Assembly: GCA_003225595.1 (NCBI GenBank) | Contig: QIAR01000346.1 | Span: forward strand, 1 to 5,876 | Origin: Acidobacteriota bacterium | Lineage (GTDB): Bacteria; Acidobacteriota; Terriglobia; Terriglobales; Acidobacteriaceae | DNA: 5,876 nucleotides | Direction of reading: 5' to 3' | In this document: in pieces, positions 1-4,994 of the stretch | Layout of the letters: the number at the start of each line of letters is the position of its first letter | How positions within the stretch are numbered: the stretch's first letter is position 1 | Notes under the pieces: generated by a model | The model's database searches: none | Told to the model about the DNA's origin: nothing | What the model saw: only the letters and a program-made list of their open reading frames with translations | Position numbers and translations under genes: made by a program

Positions 1-1213
1 CCAGTTCCACGGTTACTGAAACTGTATCTCCGTGGGGTACGACATGCCCTGTTAGCACCGCGCCAACATTCAAATCGCGGCCGATGGCTCGTGGATCAAT
101 TTCTTTTCCCTTGTAGTGAAACACCGAGGTATGGGAGATCACCTTGAGGTCGGGCAAACGCGAGATGTTGTCGATCAAGCTGTCTGTGATCCCGTCACTG
201 AGATACTCGGTTTCTGTGCTGCTACCGCCGAACGGCAAAATGGCAACGGAGCGGATTGGCCCGCGGACTGCTAAAAACCAATACAGAGATACCGCAAGCA
301 CGACTGTCAATACGGCGGGCGCAGCCCATAGCAGGGGACGTACGCCGGGCCGAGTCGGCGGATGGTGCGCGGTCACAGCCGCCACTCCCGCGTGGATGCT
401 TTCCAGGCCGGCACGCACCTCACCGGCTCGCTGGTACCGCTGGTTCGATTCTTTGGCCAGGCAGCGAGTGATCACCGCCGCGAGTCCGGCCGGCACCGCC
501 GCGGACAAGGGCGGCGGGTCGTCGCGCAGAATGGCAGAAGTAAGCTCGTAAGCGGAATCGGCCTGGAACGGCCTCATGCCTCCGCTCATTTCGTACAACA
601 TGACGCCCAAGGCCCAGATGTCAGTACGTTCGTCAGCGGGCGTGCCGCGAAGAACTTCTGGCGCCATGTACGGCAAGGTGCCTGCTGTTTGGCCCTCATC
701 TACAAATGATTGCGAACGGGTGGCATCCACCAACTCATCGGTACGCAGCCGTTTGGCGAGGCCGAAATCGAGGACCTTCACTCGACCTTCCGTGGTGACT
801 ATCACATTGGCAGCCTTCAGATCGCGATGCACGATGCCCCTGTTGTGGGCGTGCTCCAATGCTTCAGCGATCTGGCACCCATAGTGAATAACCTCCTGGG
901 GCCGCATTGGTGCGGGCAACGCAGCTAAGGTCTGCCCCTCGATATGCTCCATAGCGATGAAAACGAGACCCTCTTCCTCGCCTACCTCGTGTATGGTGCA
1001 TATGTATGGATGGTTCAGCGCGGATGCAGTCTGGGCCTCGCGGATAAGCCGGGCGCGGGTCTGGTCGCTCTCCGTTCCTGGGGAGAGGATCTTGACGACG
1101 ACATTGCGGTTTAACCGCTCGTCTCGAGCGAGATAAACCACACCCATGCCGCCGGCTCCCAGTGCTTCAATGACACGGTAATGACCCAGGGTCCGCCCAA
1201 GCATACGCGGCAT
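1..1213 (-). CDS. Membrane-anchored Ser/Thr protein kinase with FlgO/TolB-N-like C-terminal domain (3' end outside window)
   Basis: The 404 visible residues hold a complete Hanks-type (PknB-like) kinase domain that should phosphorylate Ser/Thr in the cytoplasm. Visible motifs are the glycine loop GAGGMG (19-24), ATP-binding K41 in VVVKIL, a likely alpha-C Glu at 59, catalytic HRD (129-131) with N136, DFG (149-151), APE (184-186) and DIWALG (198-203). A basic/proline linker leads to one membrane helix at about 294-316. Residues 321-404 begin RSVAILPF and include EYLSDGITDSLIDNISRL, the pattern of FlgO/TolB-N-like domains in bacterial kinases and adenylate cyclases; by topology this part would be extracytoplasmic. 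In relatives TPR or similar repeats often follow, but here the gene leaves the window. The start is uncertain. ATG 1213 gives MPRMLGRTLGHYR; ATG 1204 gives MLGRTLGHYR, closer to usual family starts. Neither has a Shine-Dalgarno sequence, and a promoter-like sequence favours 1204. The gene is divergent from the exported-protein gene at 1338. Confidence 0.93.
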   Translation of the reverse strand, partial: MPRMLGRTLGHYRVIEALGAGGMGVVYLARDERLNRNVVVKILSPGTESDQTRARLIREAQTASALNHPYICTIHEVGEEEGLVFIAMEHIEGQTLAALPAPMRPQEVIHYGCQIAEALEHAHNRGIVHRDLKAANVIVTTEGRVKVLDFGLAKRLRTDELVDATRSQSFVDEGQTAGTLPYMAPEVLRGTPADERTDIWALGVMLYEMSGGMRPFQADSAYELTSAILRDDPPPLSAAVPAGLAAVITRCLAKESNQRYQRAGEVRAGLESIHAGVAAVTAHHPPTRPGVRPLLWAAPAVLTVVLAVSLYWFLAVRGPIRSVAILPFGGSSTETEYLSDGITDSLIDNISRLPDLKVISHTSVFHYKGKEIDPRAIGRDLNVGAVLTGHVVPHGDTVSVTVEL

Positions 1214-1240
1214 CTTAGACTTGGCCTATCCCACAGTCAA
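1212..1240 (-). promoter_or_regulatory. Candidate sigma70-type promoter of kinase 1
   Basis: On the minus strand TTGACT (1240-1235, 5 of 6 consensus) is followed after exactly 17 bp by TAAGAT (1217-1212, 4 of 6). The predicted transcription start falls at about 1205-1204, on the A of the in-frame ATG at 1204. The mRNA would then be leaderless or nearly so, which fits the missing Shine-Dalgarno. It would also exclude the ATG at 1213 as the start. Seen by eye only; no expression evidence. Confidence 0.45.
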
Positions 1241-1251
1241 AAAGATTGAGT

Positions 1252-1280
1252 TTGCTCTTACGTTGCCTTCGGCATATGAT
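1252..1280 (+). promoter_or_regulatory. Candidate promoter of the exported-protein/outer-membrane-protein operon
   Basis: TATGAT at 1275-1280 matches the -10 consensus in 5 of 6 positions. TTGCTC at 1252-1257 lies 17 bp upstream and matches the -35 in its TTG core only. Transcription would start near 1287 and leave a leader of about 50 nt before the ATG at 1338. The proposed -35 is only 11 bp from the -35 of the divergent kinase promoter. Confidence 0.4.
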
Positions 1281-1337
1281 GTGCTCGCAGTGGTTCAGAA
1301 TGCCGCTGCCAGTGGCGCCTTTGTGCAGGTGAAACCA

Positions 1338-1865
1338 ATGCGCAAGCTTCTGCCCGCCTCCATCGCAGCGTTTATTCTGGTTTTCGCGACTTTCGCTGGC
1401 GCGTGCGGGGACAAACTACTCGTTCTGGGTCGCGGCGTGAACTTCGCGAACCTCGCGGCCGCACACAAGGGTTCTATCATCGCCTACGTCCCAGCCACTG
1501 TGCCACGATCCGCGGGGGTAACCGATCCGCAGTTCCATGCAGCTCTGCAAAAGGCAGGGCACAAACTGCACCTCGTGCAGGACGCGAGTGCTCTGGCCGA
1601 TTCTGTGCGATCAGGTCAGTACGACGTGATCCTCGTTGACCTTCAGGATGCGGCAAGGGTAGAAGAGCAAGTAAAAGCCGCAGGAGTGAACACCGTCGTG
1701 ATGCCGGTGGTATACGACGGAACCGAACTGAAAACAGCGGAAGCAGCGCGCTTCGGGTGCGTTCGCAAACCGTCGGGCAAGAATCGCGCTTGTCTGTCTA
1801 CACTCGACAAGGCAATTGAGTTGAAACTCAAAGGTGATGAACGGCAACGCCGGGCCAGCAACTGA
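1338..1865 (+). CDS. Small exported protein with degenerate receiver-like (CheY-like) fold, function unknown
   Basis: The 175-residue product begins with a clear signal peptide: MRKLLP, then a hydrophobic stretch to about residue 22, then C23. The context FAGAC is a poor lipobox, so either signal peptidase I or II could act. The mature part alternates strands and helices as in receiver domains: GSIIAYV (45-51), a helix near 64-74, KLHLV (76-80), a helix near 82-92, YDVILVDLQDA (95-105), VNTVVMPVVYDGT (117-129) and CVRKPS (141-146). D101 sits where a receiver carries its phospho-Asp, and K144-P145 resembles the conserved KP. The acidic pair expected after strand 1 is absent, and a periplasmic protein would not meet a histidine kinase, so phosphorylation is unlikely. 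C141 and C152 could form a disulfide. The ATG at 1338 is chosen for AGGTG at 1326-1330 and the signal peptide; an upstream in-frame ATG at 1221 adds an unlikely 39 residues across the promoter region. It stops with tandem TGA-TAG, 17 bp before the barrel gene. I do not recognise a named family. Confidence 0.85.
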   Translation: MRKLLPASIAAFILVFATFAGACGDKLLVLGRGVNFANLAAAHKGSIIAYVPATVPRSAGVTDPQFHAALQKAGHKLHLVQDASALADSVRSGQYDVILVDLQDAARVEEQVKAAGVNTVVMPVVYDGTELKTAEAARFGCVRKPSGKNRACLSTLDKAIELKLKGDERQRRASN

Positions 1866-1882
1866 TAGGTGGCGGGTACCCC

Positions 1883-2905
1883 ATGCGCCGAGCAGAGGTC
1901 CTGAGAGCGTTCGTTCCCCTTGCAGGCCTTATCCTGCTCCTGCCGCTTCTGGCCGCCGGCCAGGCCTGGGTTCCTGCAAAGGGTGAAGGGACGGCAACGC
2001 TTACCCTGCAGGACAACTTTGTCAAGAACCATCTTGGCTCGGGTGGTGAAAGGCTGGAGGTCGGCCACATCCGCACCTTCATTCTCGTCCAGGATATTGA
2101 TTTCGGAATCACGAACAAGCTGGCGATGAATGTCAGTCTCCCATTTGTGCTTTCCAAGTACTACGGACCGAGACCCCACCAGTTGCCAGTTGACGATGGG
2201 AACTATCACGGCAACTTTCAAGACGTGCGAATAAACGTGAGGTACAACCTGCGCGCGCGTCCGCTCTCGATCACTCCCTTTGTAGCCCTGGGAGTGCCAA
2301 GCAACGACTACAAATATTTCGCGCATTCCGCTGCGGGTACCAATCAGCGGGAGTACGTCTTCGGCTCGAGCTTTGGCCGTGGGCTTGAGCCGGTTCTTTC
2401 TCGCGCCTATATACAAGGCTTGTATGCGTTTCTCATTCCGGAAGGGGTCGTGGGCATACGAACGTATCGCAGCCGGGTAGATTGGGATTTCGGCTACTTC
2501 GTGAGCCGGCGATTCGCCATCAGGACAGTGGGCGGCTTGCAGATAGGTCATTCGGGCTTCGGGGTAGGCCACTCACTGACAGATCGGGGCGACTTCCCGG
2601 TCCGCAATCCAAGCAACGAACATTGGCGTCACCACGACCAAACCAGTCGAATCAGTTACCTCAATGTAGGCGGAGGCGCCAGCTTTGCTGTTACCAAATC
2701 CTGGAATGCTTTTGCGGTTCTGACAACCACCGTCTGGGGACGCAACGGTCACGCGCTTAGCTTGGGCGAAGTTGTCGGGCTCTCGTGGACCTTCCGCACA
2801 CCATGGGCAAGGCCGCAGGCGCTAGCTGACCTAACGGACGAAGAACGGCAGAAGCTCTACCTACAAAACTCTCCCGGGAAGGCGGTGCCCAGCCATAGCC
2901 ATTGA
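1883..2905 (+). CDS. Outer-membrane beta-barrel protein, putative transporter (Phenol_MetA_deg-like)
   Basis: This 340-residue protein has an N-terminal signal peptide (charged MRRAEVLR, hydrophobic core about 9-24, cleavage near AAGQA at 24-28). The rest shows alternating hydrophobic strands with Gly/Asn/Asp turns typical of an outer-membrane barrel, such as GTATLTLQDNF, LAMNVSLPFVLSKY, VRINVRYNL, VDWDFGYFVS, FAIRTVGGLQIG and LNVGGGASFAV. The conserved-looking stretch LPVDDGNYHGNFQDVRINVR resembles proteins annotated as 'transporter' or MetA-pathway phenol-degradation family (Pfam PF13557). The substrate is unknown. A likely last strand, VVGLSWTFRTPW, is followed by a tail of about 28 charged residues ending SHSH, which is unusual because many barrels end at the last strand. 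The ATG at 1883 has AGGTGG at 1867-1872. It lies 17 bp after the exported-protein gene and is probably co-transcribed with it, so the small protein may be a periplasmic partner of the barrel. Family assignment is from memory, not a search. Confidence 0.85.
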   Translation: MRRAEVLRAFVPLAGLILLLPLLAAGQAWVPAKGEGTATLTLQDNFVKNHLGSGGERLEVGHIRTFILVQDIDFGITNKLAMNVSLPFVLSKYYGPRPHQLPVDDGNYHGNFQDVRINVRYNLRARPLSITPFVALGVPSNDYKYFAHSAAGTNQREYVFGSSFGRGLEPVLSRAYIQGLYAFLIPEGVVGIRTYRSRVDWDFGYFVSRRFAIRTVGGLQIGHSGFGVGHSLTDRGDFPVRNPSNEHWRHHDQTSRISYLNVGGGASFAVTKSWNAFAVLTTTVWGRNGHALSLGEVVGLSWTFRTPWARPQALADLTDEERQKLYLQNSPGKAVPSHSH

Positions 2906-3000
2906 TGCGGCTTTGCGGAGTTCTGGGGCGGAGTCGGGTAAGCCTGCAGAAACTCTGTCTTTTCGGAAAGCCCGGAACGCCCGAGGCCAATGCTGAAGAA

Positions 3001-3156
3001 TCAATCGGTTGCCGGAACTGTGGTCGAGACCAGGACGATCTCATCCACGAACCCGGGCTGCTTTTCCAGGATTGGCAGAACCTTTTCCTGGATGGTTTGA
3101 GCCACTTCCTTGGTCTTGCCCTGTTTCGCAGTGATTTCGACTATGCGTGTAAACAT
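3001..3156 (-). CDS. Truncated ABM-family (antibiotic biosynthesis monooxygenase-like) protein, possible pseudogene
   Basis: The 51-residue product begins MFTRIVEITAKQGKTKEVAQ and continues LPILEKQPGFVDEIVLVS, a strong match in pattern to the first half (strand-helix-strand) of ABM/EthD-like dimeric alpha+beta-barrel proteins, which are often small monooxygenases. The start is well fixed: AAAGGAG ends 7 nt before the ATG at 3156. Family members are usually about 95-105 residues, but here TGA at 3003-3001 ends the frame just where the second half should begin. The same frame then stays open to TAG at 2857-2859 and reads FFSIGLGRSGLSEKTEFL, faintly like the expected third strand and helix. That suggests a nonsense mutation in a decaying gene. 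Alternatively the 3' half was lost, since a full-length gene would overlap the convergent barrel gene by about 50 bp. The N-terminal identification is fairly safe; the pseudogene reading is inference. Confidence 0.7.
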   Translation of the reverse strand: MFTRIVEITAKQGKTKEVAQTIQEKVLPILEKQPGFVDEIVLVSTTVPATD

Positions 3157-3231
3157 GAGGGTACTCCTTTCTTTGGCTAGTAGGTGAAAGGGACCCGTCG
3201 CAGCACACGGCGGAAATGCTTACGAAAAGAA

Positions 3232-3260
3232 AAGCTACTCCTAGTCCAGTGGGCAGTCAA
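3232..3260 (-). promoter_or_regulatory. Candidate promoter of the ABM gene
   Basis: On the minus strand TTGACT (3260-3255, 5 of 6) and TAGCTT (3237-3232, 3 of 6, weak) are separated by 17 bp. The predicted start near 3225 gives a leader of about 70 nt. A poor -10 beside a palindrome upstream of the -35 is the pattern of an activator-dependent promoter, but that is inference. Confidence 0.33.
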
Positions 3261-3275
3261 CACCACAAACATTGT

Positions 3276-3295
3276 GCAGTGACCGTCGTCACTGC
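3276..3295. promoter_or_regulatory. Perfect 8-bp inverted repeat, possible operator of the ABM gene
   Basis: GCAGTGAC (3276-3283), a 4-bp spacer CGTC, then GTCACTGC (3288-3295) form a perfect dyad. It ends 15 bp upstream of the proposed -35 of the ABM gene, and its centre is about 60 bp upstream of the predicted transcription start, a position typical for a dimeric activator. No T-run follows on either strand, so it is not a good intrinsic terminator. The cognate regulator is unknown. Confidence 0.4.
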
Positions 3296-3452
3296 CTCCT
3301 GTGTCTTCGCGGCCTGTGCCGGAAATCTGTTGAACAACTCCCAACCAACTCATTGATAATCGAGAGGCCGCTAGCTCAAAACGCGTCTTGCTCAGAAACA
3401 CATCTTTGACGATCGTTGGATAGCTTGCGGTGCGCTACCAAGCGGGGGTTGT

Positions 3453-3480
3453 GAAAAACAAATCCTCGACACGATTTTGA
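3453..3480 (-). terminator. Weak candidate terminator behind the kinase/propeller gene
   Basis: Reading the minus strand, CAAAATC (3479-3473), an 8-nt loop, then GATTTG can form a six-pair stem with one bulged A, followed directly by TTTTTC. It lies 24-51 nt past the stop codon ending the propeller frame at 3504. The stem is AT-rich and would be unstable, so this is only a possibility. Confidence 0.25.
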
Positions 3481-3503
3481 AATTGTCCTTCTGACCACCC
3501 TGC

Positions 3504-4991
3504 TCAAAAATTCTCGATGTTCCAAGCGTTGCTGTTGTACGCTGAAACCACAAAGGCGAGATTCCTGCCGTCGGGCGAAGCTAGCGGTGTCCCCACGGAG
3601 GTGCTGGTTGTCCACAGCTTAGAAACTACACCGTTCGACGAAACGTGCAGGATTGCGGCCTCTCGTGCCGACGAGCTCGTGACGAACCACCCTCTGCCGT
3701 CCGCTGACCAACTTATGCCGGAGAGGCGTGCTGAGCGACCGACGCTTACCGCACGCGCCGACCCGCTCTCCAACTCCACCAACCGAATCTGGTCTTTGTG
3801 TTCATCCAGATCCACGATGGCCAACGTCGAACCATCAGGAGACAGGTCCCATGCCGGCAACCCGGCGGGATCAGCCGCCAGTCTTATTAGTTCCGCTATC
3901 CTGCCTCGCTGCGGATCGAAAGAGCTGAACACGAGTTCGCCATTAGCTCTGTCCGGCTCGCTGAGAATGCAGGGCGAATGTCCAGGAGCGCATCGCACTG
4001 ACGCTCCGCGCGCCGTCTGCAGCACCATTTCCGGGGCCCCGCCGGAAATCGGTATCCGCATCAGTCGCATTGGTGCCGACTTTTCTTTCCCTCCCTCGAC
4101 ATAATCCCAATACAGAACCCATGAAGCGTCTGGGCTGAGCCGAGGCTCGATCTGCTCGCCGGAAACCAGAACGAAGTCCTGGGCTCTTCGCTCCCGCAAT
4201 CCCTGCCGGAAGATGTCCCAGTTACCGGTGCGGTCGGAATAGAAGAAGAGCCGCTGCCCGTCTAGAGTCCAAGCTGAAGGCAAATCGTTGCGCCCTTCCA
4301 GCGTGAATCGCCGGGGCGGTCCCAGGCCTCCATTGCTGTTCAGCTCTGCCACGTAAAGGTCGCGCTGAAATCCTGCCTTGACGAATATCAAGCGCTTGCC
4401 GTCCTGGCTGAGGCTCAAATCCAACAGCGACAAACCGACCCAGCTTGTGATCCGTCGGGGAGGGCCGGACGTCTCCACACCCGATCGTTCAACAGGAACT
4501 TCCCATAGGTTCATGTCGTTCTGGTTCGGCGGCGGTTCTTCAGCGGAGTAGATGATGCGGCCGTCAGCGGACCAGCAGAAACTCCCCAGCCCTGGAATGT
4601 TGAGAATCCTCGCGCTAACCCCGCCCGCCAGCGGCAGGGTTTCGATGGCCGTTTCTGACTTGTCGCCCTCAGTGTGGGTCTTAATGTAGGCAATCCGCTC
4701 TCCCTTGGGCGACCACTGTACCTGTAGGAAACGGTCTCCGGGTGCGGCCTGAAGCAGCTTCCTCGGACTCTCACCGTCCGCGCCCATAACCCAGATCTCC
4801 GATTGCGACCTGCTGCCGATGTAGGTGATATAAGAGCCTGCCGGGGAGACCGACGCCCGCCCCGCATCGTCCCGCAGCTTACGCGGGCTGCCGCCTAAGA
4901 TGGAAATGGCCCATATACCCGTGGTTTCGCCCGACTCTCCTGGCCCGACCGCCGCTAACTTGGTTCCGTCCCGGAACCAGGAAAGGCTCGC
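3504..4991 (-). CDS. WD40/PD40 (TolB-like) beta-propeller half of the interrupted second kinase
   Basis: This 495-codon open stretch is in the same reading frame as the kinase upstream of it and is separated only by TGA 4992-4994. It consists of about ten PD40/WD40-like blades marked by SWFRDGTKLA, SVSPAGSYITY, QWSPKGERIAY, CWSADGRIIY, SLSQDGKRLIF, AWTLDGQRLFF, RLSPDASWVLY, LSPDGSTLAIV, SWSADGRGWFV and ASPDGRNLAFV. It ends NAWNIENF then TGA, the usual end of acidobacterial kinase-propeller fusions, so the C-terminus is intact. In the full protein it would be an extracytoplasmic sensor or scaffold behind the membrane helix. The first internal ATG (4787) lies inside a blade, in WVMGADGE, and has no good ribosome binding site, so it is not a natural start even though an automatic caller might use it (giving 427 residues). 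Without readthrough this half is probably not made. Open frames on the opposite strand are shadows. Confidence 0.85.
   Translation of the reverse strand, partial: ASLSWFRDGTKLAAVGPGESGETTGIWAISILGGSPRKLRDDAGRASVSPAGSYITYIGSRSQSEIWVMGADGESPRKLLQAAPGDRFLQVQWSPKGERIAYIKTHTEGDKSETAIETLPLAGGVSARILNIPGLGSFCWSADGRIIYSAEEPPPNQNDMNLWEVPVERSGVETSGPPRRITSWVGLSLLDLSLSQDGKRLIFVKAGFQRDLYVAELNSNGGLGPPRRFTLEGRNDLPSAWTLDGQRLFFYSDRTGNWDIFRQGLRERRAQDFVLVSGEQIEPRLSPDASWVLYWDYVEGGKEKSAPMRLMRIPISGGAPEMVLQTARGASVRCAPGHSPCILSEPDRANGELVFSSFDPQRGRIAELIRLAADPAGLPAWDLSPDGSTLAIVDLDEHKDQIRLVELESGSARAVSVGRSARLSGISWSADGRGWFVTSSSAREAAILHVSSNGVVSKLWTTSTSVGTPLASPDGRNLAFVVSAYNSNAWNIENF
4961..4979 (-). other. Hairpin just downstream of the in-frame TGA, SECIS-like in geometry
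   Basis: In the minus-strand transcript UGGUUCC, loop GGGAC, GGAACCA form a perfect 7-bp stem with a 5-nt loop. The stem starts 12 nt and the loop 19 nt after the UGA, and the loop opens with GG. These features satisfy the loose geometry of bacterial selenocysteine insertion elements. The hairpin lies over codons for WFRDGT, a conserved blade motif, so chance is the simplest explanation. Confidence 0.3.
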
Positions 4992-4994
4992 TCA
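4992..4994 (-). other. In-frame TGA interrupting the second kinase
   Basis: The codon after LPLPEGFCFR is TGA, and the same frame resumes with ASLSWFRDGTKLAAVG, a normal propeller blade. Frame, similarity and blade spacing are kept on both sides, so there is no frameshift or insertion. A single substitution is enough, for example CGA to TGA or TGG to TGA. TGA must act as a normal stop elsewhere here, because it ends the propeller frame at its canonical C-terminus. Confidence 0.85.

Larger units (their letters stand above)
3157..3503. other. 347-bp intergenic region between the second kinase and the ABM gene
   Basis: I find no convincing gene here. Open frames crossing it on the minus strand (3177-3401, 3376-3615) have low-complexity translations, no recognisable motif and no good ribosome binding site. 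The region does hold a ribosome binding site (3164-3168) and candidate promoter for the ABM gene, an inverted repeat upstream of it, and a weak terminator-like element behind the kinase/propeller gene, each listed separately. About 150 bp (3296-3452) remain unexplained. Confidence 0.6.

Noticed and set aside
144..928. Overlapping plus-strand open frames
   Set aside because: They are shadows of the minus-strand kinase 1, whose HRD, DFG and APE motifs fix the true frame.
1221..1337. N-terminal extension of the exported protein from ATG 1221
   Set aside because: It would bury the signal peptide behind 39 residues and starts upstream of the candidate promoter; ATG 1338 has AGGTG at good distance.
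1643..2572. Long minus-strand open frame (309 codons)
   Set aside because: It lies antisense to the exported-protein and barrel genes, which have signal peptides, ribosome binding sites and coherent structure. Its translation shows no domain.
2902..3180. Plus-strand open frame overlapping the end of the barrel gene
   Set aside because: It covers the ABM gene on the opposite strand, which has a strong ribosome binding site and family motifs. The plus-strand translation resembles nothing.
3276..3295. Dyad read as a rho-independent terminator
   Set aside because: The stem is good but no T-run follows on either strand.
3517..4104. Plus-strand open frame of 195 codons
   Set aside because: It is antisense to the beta-propeller, whose PDG repeats are unmistakable. 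Its translation has no recognisable motif.
3001..4994. Alternative genetic code with TGA as sense
   Set aside because: TGA ends the propeller frame at its canonical C-terminus and the exported-protein gene (as TGA-TAG), so it is a working stop here.
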